In this document: piece by piece, positions 1 through 5,206 of the stretch
Numbering within the stretch: the first letter of the stretch is position 1
Layout of the letters: each line of letters starts with the position of its first letter
Source of the DNA: Spirochaetaceae bacterium
GTDB lineage: Bacteria > Spirochaetota > Spirochaetia > Treponematales > Breznakiellaceae
NCBI GenBank assembly: GCA_031267475.1
Contig: JAIRZA010000189.1
Span: 1 to 6,028, forward strand
Direction of reading: 5' to 3'
Length of the DNA: 6,028 nt
Position numbers and translations under genes: made by a program
Notes under the pieces: model-generated
What the model saw: only the letters and a program-made list of their open reading frames with translations
Told to the model about the DNA's origin: nothing
Database searches by the model: none

Positions 1-689
1 GCCTTGATGCGGTCCATCGTTGAAACGAGGTACTCGAAGCCGTATCCGGCAGCCGACTGCCCTACGTTCATGACCACGTTGTCCAGTGTAACGCCTGTCT
101 GTCCGATAACTACGTTGAGCTGTTTTGCCAGATTGATGTCAACGGCTGATTCCGCGCCTATCTTGGCTTTGTACGCTTGAACGGCGCCAACCGCTACTTT
201 TTTATAGTTTTCTTCTTTGCAAGACATAAACAGGACGTTCTTGCCTTCGAGGGCTTCAGCGCATTTGTTAAACAGGTCGCCGTCTTTTTCGACGTTCTTG
301 CATCCTTCTATTACAAGGGGGAGTGTTACTACGGCGGCCACTTCTTTCGCAAGTTTAACGCAGTCTTCTATTGACTTGTTGTCGCCGTTCGGATCGGCGC
401 TCTCCATATAAAGGGCCACAAAGCTCGCGCCCGGAATGGTACAAGCTTTCTTAGCGAAATCCGGAATTGTTTTACATCCATCGTAAAACTTTTTTAGCTC
501 CGGTAAATCAAGGTTCGGCCCTTTATCCGAAATCTCGACACCAACTTTAGGGGGGTTTTTTATAGGATCGTCAAAGCTGTACAGCGGCGTAACACTTTCA
601 CCACCCAGCACTAACACTTTATCCCCCGTTCCAATCGTTACTTCCCTTATAGAAGCATTGAATTTTTGCGGAACACGTTTAAACGGCAT
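1..689 (-). CDS. acsD: Corrinoid/iron-sulfur protein small (delta) subunit, AcsD/CdhD-like; C-terminus cut by window edge
   Basis: AcsD pairs with AcsC to form the cytoplasmic corrinoid/iron-sulfur protein, which takes the methyl group of methyl-tetrahydrofolate and passes it to acetyl-CoA synthase in the Wood-Ljungdahl pathway. I translated the minus strand by hand: 229 codons are open with no stop. The product starts MPFKRVPQKFNASIREVTIG, followed by GDKVLVLGGE (about residues 22-31) and PKVGVEISDKGP. Family landmarks of the TIM-barrel delta subunit follow: ADPNGDNKSIEDC, then VTLPLVIEGCKNVEKD, ENYKKVAVG and DINLAKQLNVVIGQ, and finally GQSAAGYGFEYLVSTMDRI near the window edge. Characterised AcsD proteins have a little over 300 residues, so roughly the last quarter is missing. 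ATG at 689 is chosen because it has a good Shine-Dalgarno and gives the expected N-terminus; the ATG at 693 is out of frame and stops after four codons. It is the first gene of a leftward unit and diverges from ileS. The archaeal CdhD name covers the same family. Confidence 0.93.
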   Translation of the reverse strand, partial: MPFKRVPQKFNASIREVTIGTGDKVLVLGGESVTPLYSFDDPIKNPPKVGVEISDKGPNLDLPELKKFYDGCKTIPDFAKKACTIPGASFVALYMESADPNGDNKSIEDCVKLAKEVAAVVTLPLVIEGCKNVEKDGDLFNKCAEALEGKNVLFMSCKEENYKKVAVGAVQAYKAKIGAESAVDINLAKQLNVVIGQTGVTLDNVVMNVGQSAAGYGFEYLVSTMDRIK

Positions 690-697
690 ACATTCTT

Positions 698-703
698 CTC
701 CTT
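698..703 (-). promoter_or_regulatory. Shine-Dalgarno of acsD
   Basis: On the minus strand AAGGAG lies 8 nt before the ATG at 689. It also lies 4 nt before an out-of-frame ATG at 693, so spacing favours the in-frame start. A strong site suits an abundant pathway enzyme. Confidence 0.8.
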
Positions 704-730
704 AAATCGCATTTATTGCCTATTTGGCGT

Positions 731-770
731 ATTATGTTTATATTTTTACACACTTACGCTTATTCGTCAA
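731..770 (-). promoter_or_regulatory. Possible acsD promoter
   Basis: On the minus strand a -35-like TTGACG (770-765, 5 of 6 consensus bases) is followed after 16 nt by TAAAAA (748-743, 4 of 6). An AT-rich tract then ends in CATAAT (736-731, 5 of 6), which has no good -35 of its own at 17 nt. The stretch is the most AT-rich part of the divergent intergenic region and would give a leader of about 40-50 nt. The exact -10 is undecided. Confidence 0.4.
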
Positions 771-788
771 TCGATTTTTCAAAGCTCC

Positions 789-931
789 GGCTCAACGCGC
801 AAATTCCAAGTCTTTGTGTTGAGGGGGGCTGGCAGTCGCGTATGCCAATCGCTTTTATCGGTGGCGAAGACGCGAAGTGAAGACGGCTTGCGGTATGCCG
901 CCGCGTAGCGGATATGAAGCCCGCTGGCGGG
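789..931 (+). repeat. Degenerate, inverted copy of the repeat family found at 4790-5100
   Basis: Positions 806-885 match the reverse complement of 4976-5049. The match begins with 14 identical bases (CCAAGTCTTTGTGT) and continues through GCGTATG, TTTATCGG, GCGAAGACGC and AAGTGAAGACG in the same order, roughly 80 percent by eye. To the left, GGCTCAACGCGC (789-800) matches one arm of the second hairpin of the repeat. To the right, AGCGGATAT (907-915) resembles the reverse complement of 4877-4887, and CCCGCTGGCGGG (920-931) resembles the small palindrome at 4790-4801. The first hairpin and half of the second are missing here. No convincing protein is encoded: the frame that looks related in the other copy is interrupted here. 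This fills most of the gap between acsD and the ileS leader. Confidence 0.75.
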
Positions 932-941
932 GCGGGCGCGG

Positions 942-970
942 TTGACGAAAAAAAGATTTACGATTATATT
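942..970 (+). promoter_or_regulatory. Sigma70-like promoter reading toward ileS
   Basis: TTGACG (942-947) and TATATT (965-970) each match the vegetative consensus at 5 of 6 positions with an ideal 17-bp spacer, preceded by GC-rich DNA and containing an A-run in the spacer. Expected start is about position 977. It is the best promoter in the window. It drives a transcript that meets an intrinsic terminator about 40 nt later, so it serves either a short RNA or an attenuated ileS leader. Confidence 0.65.
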
Positions 971-976
971 TGACTT

Positions 977-1062
977 ATAACACTGTGGCAGGGTTTTATA
1001 GCCTTGTTTCAGCTTACCCCCCGGGTTTCATCACCTCCTTTTCCCGGGGGGTTTCTTTTTTT
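977..1062 (+). ncRNA. Candidate small RNA or attenuated ileS leader with anti-SD-like loop
   Basis: The promoter at 942-970 and the terminator at 1017-1062 define an RNA of about 86 nt with no evident protein of its own. Its main structure is the terminator hairpin, whose 17-nt loop contains ATCACCTCCTTT (1030-1041), identical to the well-known 3' tail of bacterial 16S rRNA. CCTCC in that loop could pair with Shine-Dalgarno sequences, for example GGAGG at 1125-1129 before ileS. C-rich unpaired loops that bind ribosome-binding sites are an established mode of action for several Gram-positive small RNAs. Two readings remain: a trans-acting small RNA, or a transcriptional attenuator of ileS. I find no T-box (no TGGNACCGCG-like sequence) and no isoleucine-rich leader peptide. 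The boundaries are inferred from the two signals only. Confidence 0.35.
1017..1062 (+). terminator. Strong intrinsic terminator upstream of ileS
   Basis: CCCCCCGGG (1017-1025) and CCCGGGGGG (1043-1051) form a perfect 9-bp GC stem around a 17-nt loop. The stem is followed directly by a T-rich tract (1052-1062, ten T and one C). The T-tract lies on the plus strand, so it stops rightward transcription. No rightward gene lies upstream within 1-1016, so its natural substrate is the transcript from the promoter at 942-970. Part of each arm is itself CCCGGG, so alternative pairing is possible. A second, smaller stem, CCCGC/GCGGG (1063-1077, 5-nt loop), follows immediately. Confidence 0.8.
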
Positions 1063-1084
1063 CCCGCAGACAGCGGGCGATGTA

Positions 1085-1113
1085 TTCCACTTTTCATAAA
1101 TTTGCGTTATACT
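1085..1113 (+). promoter_or_regulatory. Weak possible proximal ileS promoter
   Basis: TATACT (1108-1113) is a fair -10 (5 of 6), but the hexamer 17 nt upstream, TTCCAC, matches the -35 at only 2 of 6. A CATAAT at 1117-1122 is an alternative -10, again without a clear -35. Transcription from here would bypass the terminator and give a very short leader ahead of the ribosome-binding site. It matters because without it all ileS expression would have to read through the terminator. Confidence 0.3.
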
Positions 1114-1124
1114 CAGCATAATTT

Positions 1125-1129
1125 GGAGG
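1125..1129 (+). promoter_or_regulatory. Shine-Dalgarno that fixes the ileS GTG start
   Basis: GGAGG, within TTGGAGGATTTC, lies 5 nt before the GTG at 1135. The frame is open back to 970, but no such ribosome site precedes the upstream in-frame codons, and the extra sequence would run through the terminator. Confidence 0.85.
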
Positions 1130-1134
1130 ATTTC

Positions 1135-4100
1135 GTGTATAAACCAGTAGACCAAAAAGTAAATTTCCCAAAAGAGGAAGAAAAGATTCTTGATTTCTGG
1201 GAAAAAAACGATATTTTCAAAAGATCCATCGCCCAACGCTCCACGAGCGCCGGAGCAGGCGGCGTAAACGATTTTGTGTTCTATGACGGCCCCCCCTTTG
1301 CTACAGGGTTGCCGCATTTTGGACATTTCGTGCCAAATACGATAAAAGATGTTATCCCCCGTTACCAAACCATGAAAGGCAGACGTGTTGAACGACGCTT
1401 CGGCTGGGATTGCCACGGACTGCCTGTAGAAAATCTCATTGAAAAAGAGCTTGGACTAAATTCAAAGACGGATATTGAACGCTACGGCGCGGCGCGTTTC
1501 AACGAGGCCTGCCGCGCCTCCGTTCTTCGTTATGTCGCCGAATGGCGGCGCATTATAAGCCGGCTGGGGCGCTGGGTGGATTTTGACAATGACTATAAGA
1601 CGATGGACGCGCCCTACATGGAATCTATCTGGTTTGTTGTTAAAACGCTGTTTGACAGGGGGCTTTTGTACGAAGGGCACTATATCCTGCCGTACTGCCC
1701 GCGCTGCGCTACAGTTCTTTCAAATCATGAGTTAAATTTGGGCGGCTACAGGGATGTGCACGATCCAGCGATTACCGTCCGCTTCAAAATAGCCGGGGAC
1801 GGCGGCGGCGCGCGGCGGCTTGTCTTGCCGCCGGGCAGCTGCCTGCTTGCTTGGACGACGACGCCTTGGACTCTGCCTTCTAATCTTGCTCTTACTGTGG
1901 GTCCGAATATTGATTATGTCCTCGTCGAAGACGCGGAAAGCAGTGTTCATTATATTCTCGCGGAAGCGCGGCTTCCTGCTTATTACAAAGATTCTTCCGC
2001 GTACAGGCTTGTTTGGCGGGTAAAGGGCGCGGAGCTTGTGGGCATCGAATACGAGCCTTTATTTCCGTATTTCGCCGCCGCCCGCGAGCAGAATGCTTTT
2101 CGCGTCTATGCGGACGATTTTGTTTCAACGGAGGATGGTTCGGGGATTGTCCATACTGCGCCCGGTTTCGGCGAGGACGACCAGCGTGTTCTTCGCGGTA
2201 CGGGTGTTCCTGTAATCTGCCCTGTGGACGCGGAATGCAGGTTTACGGGTGATGTTCCCGACTATGCCGGGCGTTTTGTTAAGGATTGCGACAAGGATAT
2301 TATTGACAGGCTCAAAAAAGAGGGGTGTCTGGTAAAGCGCGACCAGATACTTCACGCTTATCCGCACTGCTGGCGCTGTGGTCATCCGTTGATATATCGC
2401 GCGGTTGGTTCGTGGTTTGTGGATGTTCAGAAGGTTAAGGGGGATATGCTTGCGGCGAATGAGGAGATAAGCTGGACTCCTTCTCATATAAAGCATGGGC
2501 GTTTTGGCAAGTGGCTGGAGGGGGCGCGGGATTGGGCTATTAGTCGCAATCGTTATTGGGGTAATCCGCTGCCTATTTGGAAGTGCCCGGACTGCGGCAA
2601 GGTTATTTGCATTGGTAGTGTCGCGGAGCTTAAGGAGTTGTCCGGCAAAGAGCCGCGGGATTTGCATAAGCATTTTGTTGATGAAATTACTATTCCTTGC
2701 GGGTGCGGCGGCGTGATGCGCCGGGTCAGCGAGGTTCTCGACTGCTGGTTCGAGTCGGGTTCTATGCCTTACGCGCAGAATCATTATCCTTTTGAGAATA
2801 AAGAATTTTTTGAATCGCATTTTCCGGCGGATTTTATTAACGAGGGGTTGGACCAAACACGGGGTTGGTTTTATACGCTTACGGTGCTGGCGGCGGCTTT
2901 GTTCAAGCGTCCTGCTTTCAAGAATTGTATTGTTTCTGGTCTTGTTCTGGCGAGCGACGGCAAAAAAATGAGTAAGAGTCTTAAAAATTATACTGACCCT
3001 ATGGAGGCGGTGAATATGTTCGGGGCGGACGCTCTTAGGCTCTTTCTGATTCACTCGGCTGTTGTCAAGGCGGATGATCTTCGTTACAGCGACGAGGGTG
3101 TTCGTGATGTGCTAAAGAGTGTTTTGCTGCCGCTCTGGAATGCTTATAGTTTTTTTGTTACTTACGCGAATATAGATGGTGTTGCGCCTTGCGCTCCGCC
3201 GGTTTCTCCGCAAAATCCGCTTGATAGATGGATTTTGTCTGAGTCGCAGACTTTGATAGCTCGTGTTGGCGGGGCGCTGGATGTTTATGATCTTTCACGC
3301 GCTATTGATCCTATTGTTGAATTTATTGACTCTTTGAATAATTGGTATATTCGTCGTTCCCGCCGGCGTTTCTGGAGGTCTGTGGAAAATGGTGTGGATG
3401 GTGATAAGAATGATGCTTACGCGGTGTTGCTTGAGGCTCTTTTGACGCTTGTAAAAATTGCCGCGCCGTTTACGCCGTTTATTGCCGAGATGATATGGCA
3501 AAATTTGCGTCGTCCTGATGATCCTGTTTCGGTGCATCTTGCGGATTGGCCTGTGCCGCAGGAAAATCGTTTTGATCGTGAGCTTGAATTTAAGATGTCT
3601 TGTGTTAAACGGGCTGTGGCGCTGGGGCGCGCTCTGCGTTCTGCTAATAATGTTAAAAATCGTCAGCCGCTTAGTATGGTGAGTCTGGTAACTTGTGATG
3701 AAAGGGAAAAAAGCGCTCTGCTTGAAATGGAGGGTATTATTGGCGAGGAGCTTAATGTAAAAAGGGTTGTCTGGAGCGATAATGAGGGGGATCTTGTTGA
3801 GTATCAGGCGAAAGCGAATTTTCGTGTTCTTGGCAAGGAGCTTGGCGGGGATATGAAGATTGTCGCTGAAAAGATTGGGTGTCTGGGTCGTGCTGAAATT
3901 CAATCAATCCTTGGGGGTGGGGTGGTTTCGATTGAGGCGGGGGGGCGTGTGGTGAATCTTTCCGCCGAAAAGCTCGATATTAAGCGTATTGAACGGGCTG
4001 GTCTTAGGGTGATTAACGAGGGGAGTCTTACTGTCGCGCTGGATACGGATATTAGCGAGGAGCTTGCTCTTGAGGGTTTTGCCCGCGATCTTGTTCGCGG

Positions 4101-4362
4101 CGCTCAAAATCTTCGGAAAGAGTGCGGGTTTGATGTTAGTGATCGTATTTGTTTGTATCTTTCGGGTTCGCTGTGTCTTAAGCGGGCGTGGGAGGGGTAT
4201 TCGGATTATATTGCTTCGGAGCTTCTGGCTGTTTCTGTTGTGTGGGTGGATGGGGAAGATTTGTCCGCGCCGGTGGTGGGTACTGGCGCGGCGCGGGGTG
4301 GCGGCTCTGCGGTTATCGAATGCGGCGGCGAGGTGTGGTCGATTATGATTGAAAGGGTTTAG
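1135..4362 (+). CDS. ileS: Isoleucyl-tRNA synthetase, IleS2 (eukaryote-like) type
   Basis: This cytoplasmic class Ia synthetase joins isoleucine to tRNA(Ile) using ATP and hydrolyses mischarged valine. The product is 1075 aa, a normal length for the IleS2 group. Catalytic signatures are intact: HFGH (61-64, HIGH motif) inside PPFATGLPHFGH, WDCHGLPVE (91-99), and KMSKS (611-615) after LASDGK. The CP1 editing domain shows WTTTPWTLPSN (240-250) and HTAPGFGEDD (340-349) with the conserved acidic pair. Cysteine pairs at 188/191, 412/415, 484/487 and 522/524 suggest metal-binding knuckles in the insert. LDQTRGWFYTLTVL (572-585) is typical of the family, and NWYIRRSRRRFW (736-747) marks the anticodon-binding domain. 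The C-terminal Cys4 zinc knuckle of ordinary bacterial IleS is absent, which supports IleS2. GTG at 1135 gives the family N-terminus (YKPVDQKVNFPKEEEKIL) and has a good ribosome site. It diverges from acsD and is followed after 93 bp by xre. Codon choice shifts along the gene: no GAC after residue 732. Confidence 0.97.
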   Translation: MYKPVDQKVNFPKEEEKILDFWEKNDIFKRSIAQRSTSAGAGGVNDFVFYDGPPFATGLPHFGHFVPNTIKDVIPRYQTMKGRRVERRFGWDCHGLPVENLIEKELGLNSKTDIERYGAARFNEACRASVLRYVAEWRRIISRLGRWVDFDNDYKTMDAPYMESIWFVVKTLFDRGLLYEGHYILPYCPRCATVLSNHELNLGGYRDVHDPAITVRFKIAGDGGGARRLVLPPGSCLLAWTTTPWTLPSNLALTVGPNIDYVLVEDAESSVHYILAEARLPAYYKDSSAYRLVWRVKGAELVGIEYEPLFPYFAAAREQNAFRVYADDFVSTEDGSGIVHTAPGFGEDDQRVLRGTGVPVICPVDAECRFTGDVPDYAGRFVKDCDKDIIDRLKKEGCLVKRDQILHAYPHCWRCGHPLIYRAVGSWFVDVQKVKGDMLAANEEISWTPSHIKHGRFGKWLEGARDWAISRNRYWGNPLPIWKCPDCGKVICIGSVAELKELSGKEPRDLHKHFVDEITIPCGCGGVMRRVSEVLDCWFESGSMPYAQNHYPFENKEFFESHFPADFINEGLDQTRGWFYTLTVLAAALFKRPAFKNCIVSGLVLASDGKKMSKSLKNYTDPMEAVNMFGADALRLFLIHSAVVKADDLRYSDEGVRDVLKSVLLPLWNAYSFFVTYANIDGVAPCAPPVSPQNPLDRWILSESQTLIARVGGALDVYDLSRAIDPIVEFIDSLNNWYIRRSRRRFWRSVENGVDGDKNDAYAVLLEALLTLVKIAAPFTPFIAEMIWQNLRRPDDPVSVHLADWPVPQENRFDRELEFKMSCVKRAVALGRALRSANNVKNRQPLSMVSLVTCDEREKSALLEMEGIIGEELNVKRVVWSDNEGDLVEYQAKANFRVLGKELGGDMKIVAEKIGCLGRAEIQSILGGGVVSIEAGGRVVNLSAEKLDIKRIERAGLRVINEGSLTVALDTDISEELALEGFARDLVRGAQNLRKECGFDVSDRICLYLSGSLCLKRAWEGYSDYIASELLAVSVVWVDGEDLSAPVVGTGAARGGGSAVIECGGEVWSIMIERV

Positions 4363-4426
4363 TGTCCGGGTGTGTGTTGTTAGCTGGGGGCTGATGTTCT
4401 TTCGCTTGTAGCTATTTGTGTCTATT

Positions 4427-4448
4427 TTAAAACTTGTTTAGTTTTTAA
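4427..4448. promoter_or_regulatory. Imperfect inverted repeat ahead of xre, possible operator
   Basis: TTAAAAC (4427-4433) and GTTTTTAA (4441-4448) form an interrupted palindrome with a one-base bulge and a 7-nt centre, ending 7 nt before the xre start. XRE regulators often bind such symmetrical sites near their own start, so autoregulation is possible. AT-rich DNA makes short palindromes common, so this is weak. No convincing -35/-10 pair is visible in 4363-4455. Confidence 0.2.
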
Positions 4449-4455
4449 GCAGGTT

Positions 4456-4788
4456 ATGAATAAAGATATTATTGATGAGCGGCTAAAGCAGCAAATACGT
4501 CTGGTTTTTGGCAGAAATTTAAAGCGTTTGCGCGAAAAGGCTAAACTTTCTCAGATTGATTTGGGCTTGGAGTCTGGTATAACGCATAATTTTATAAATG
4601 ATATTGAACATTCAAAGCGGGGTGTTTCGCTTGATACGATTGCTAAGCTTTCTAAGGCTTTGAATGTGTCGCCGCATACGTTTTTTATTGAGGATGAGGG
4701 TGCTCTGGAAAAGGATTTGACGCCGTACCCCGAACATATTGAATCGCTGATCAAAGCTGTCGAAGATTTCCGCAGCCACTACGAATAA
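4456..4788 (+). CDS. XRE/Cro-CI-type HTH transcriptional regulator
   Basis: A 110-aa protein with one helix-turn-helix domain of the XRE (HTH_3) type; it probably binds DNA as a dimer. After a polar leader (1-16), the domain begins at VFGRNLKRLREKAKLSQIDL (17-36). The recognition region follows as SGITHNFINDIEHSKRGVS (40-58), and the domain closes with LDTIAKLSKALNVSPHTFF (59-77). The pattern FGxNLKxLR, LSQxDL, ThxFINDIE and IAKLxxALxVSPxxFF is a close family match. The charged C-terminal tail (78-110) has no recognisable ligand or enzyme domain. The start is the only ATG that gives a full domain, but its ribosome site is poor: an AGG only 2 nt before the ATG. Translation could depend on coupling to, or read-through from, ileS. 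All eight aspartates use GAT, like the 3' third of ileS. Its targets cannot be told from the window. It converges on the glycine-rich gene across the hairpin repeats. Confidence 0.9.
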   Translation: MNKDIIDERLKQQIRLVFGRNLKRLREKAKLSQIDLGLESGITHNFINDIEHSKRGVSLDTIAKLSKALNVSPHTFFIEDEGALEKDLTPYPEHIESLIKAVEDFRSHYE

Positions 4789-4789
4789 T

Positions 4790-4801
4790 CCCGCCAGCGG
4801 G
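4790..4801. repeat. Small palindrome next to the xre stop
   Basis: CCCGCCAGCGGG (5-bp stem, 2-nt centre) starts one base after the xre stop. It reappears, reverse-complemented, as CCCGCTGGCGGG at 920-931 in the degenerate repeat copy. No T-run follows, so it is not an obvious intrinsic terminator; it could protect the 3' end of the transcript. Confidence 0.5.
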
Positions 4802-4820
4802 TTCCCACAACACAAAGGCT

Positions 4821-4869
4821 GGAGTTTCGCCGCGCGAAACTCCTAAAGCAAAATGCGCAGCATTTTGCT
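4821..4869. repeat. Two-hairpin repeat unit A
   Basis: First hairpin: GGAGTTTCGC / GCGAAACTCC (10 perfect bp, loop CGC, 4821-4843). After TAA comes a second hairpin: AGCAAAATGC / GCATTTTGCT (10 perfect bp, loop GCA, 4847-4869). Its left flank AACACAAAGGCTGG resembles the left flank of unit C. First of four units lying between the convergent xre and glycine-rich genes. The linker to unit B holds a further small stem, GCGG/CCGC (4872-4886). Confidence 0.85.
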
Positions 4870-4908
4870 ATGCGGCTGATATCCGCTGGAGGTCTCACCG
4901 GGAAGCGT

Positions 4909-4959
4909 GGAGTTTGCGCTATGCGCAAACTCCCTAAGCAAAACGCGCAGCGTTGAGCC
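4909..4959. repeat. Two-hairpin repeat unit B (second hairpin chimeric)
   Basis: First hairpin: GGAGTTTGCGC / GCGCAAACTCC (11 perfect bp, loop TAT, 4909-4933). Compared with units A, C and D an extra G in the left arm is balanced by an extra C in the right arm, so pairing is kept. The second hairpin has the left arm of unit A type (AGCAAAACGC, 4937-4946) but a right arm of unit C/D type (GCGTTGAGCC, 4950-4959), leaving only 5 bp paired. This looks like a join of two versions. Confidence 0.8.
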
Positions 4960-4975
4960 AGCGTCCCGTAAGCCG

Positions 4976-5049
4976 CGTCTTCACTTTGCGTCTTCGCTCC
5001 GATAAAGGCAATTGTCATACGCGCTCGCCAGCCACACACAAAGACTTGG
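4976..5049. repeat. Linker segment repeated in inverse upstream of ileS
   Basis: This segment between units B and C is the counterpart, on the other strand, of 806-885. Shared blocks include ACACAAAGACTTGG (5036-5049), CGTCTTCACTTTGCGTCTTCGC-like sequence at 4976-4997, and CATACGCGC. It is therefore part of a dispersed repeat rather than unique spacer. A minus-strand frame is open here (including RMTIAFIGAKTQSEDAAYGT) but is not kept in the other copy. Confidence 0.75.
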
Positions 5050-5100
5050 AGTTTCGCTACGCGAAACTCCGAAAGCTCAACGCGCTAAAGCGCGTTGAGC
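5048..5100. repeat. Two-hairpin repeat unit C
   Basis: First hairpin: GGAGTTTCGC / GCGAAACTCC (10 perfect bp, loop TAC, 5048-5070). After GAAA comes GCTCAACGCGC / GCGCGTTGAGC (11 perfect bp, loop TAAA, 5075-5100). It is the most regular unit and joins directly to the linker segment at 4976-5049. Confidence 0.87.
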
Positions 5101-5137
5101 CAACATCCCGCGAGTCTCTCGTACAACAAGAATGCGT

Positions 5138-5188
5138 GGAGTTTCGCTATGCGAAACTCCGAAGCTCACCGCGCAAAGCGCGTTGAGC
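5138..5188. repeat. Two-hairpin repeat unit D
   Basis: First hairpin: GGAGTTTCGC / GCGAAACTCC (loop TAT, 5138-5160). After GAA comes GCTCACCGCGC / GCGCGTTGAGC with one mismatch (5164-5188, loop AAA). An extra partial arm, GCGTTGAGCC (5191-5200), follows. The unit ends about 19 nt beyond the stop of the glycine-rich gene and so lies in the 3' end of its transcript. No T-tract is visible on either strand. Confidence 0.85.
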
Positions 5189-5206
5189 CAGCGTTGAGCC
5201 GCTTTG

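Noticed and set aside
666..908. 80-aa plus-strand frame
   Set aside because: It starts inside acsD on the other strand and runs through the degenerate repeat copy; the frame is not conserved in the second copy of the repeat.
970..1134. In-frame N-terminal extension of IleS from an upstream start near 970
   Set aside because: It would be translated through the -10 region, the terminator hairpin and the T-tract, lacks a ribosome site, and adds sequence unlike the family N-terminus; GTG 1135 has GGAGG and begins the expected YKPVDQKV.
977..1134. T-box riboswitch controlling ileS
   Set aside because: No TGGNACCGCG-like T-box sequence, no stem I features, and the leader before the terminator is only about 40 nt.
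2125..3054. 309-aa minus-strand frame inside ileS
   Set aside because: It is antisense to the intact catalytic and editing regions of IleS, with no recognisable domain or ribosome site; long antisense frames are common opposite such codon use.
4779..5039. 86-aa minus-strand frame
   Set aside because: It runs through the palindromic repeats and into the xre 3' end; hairpin arms, not a protein pattern, set its sequence, and the counterpart at 806-885 is interrupted.
4821..5188. CRISPR array
   Set aside because: Units are palindromic hairpin pairs with unequal spacing (about 88-139 bp), and the spacers include sequence repeated elsewhere in the window; no cas gene is present.
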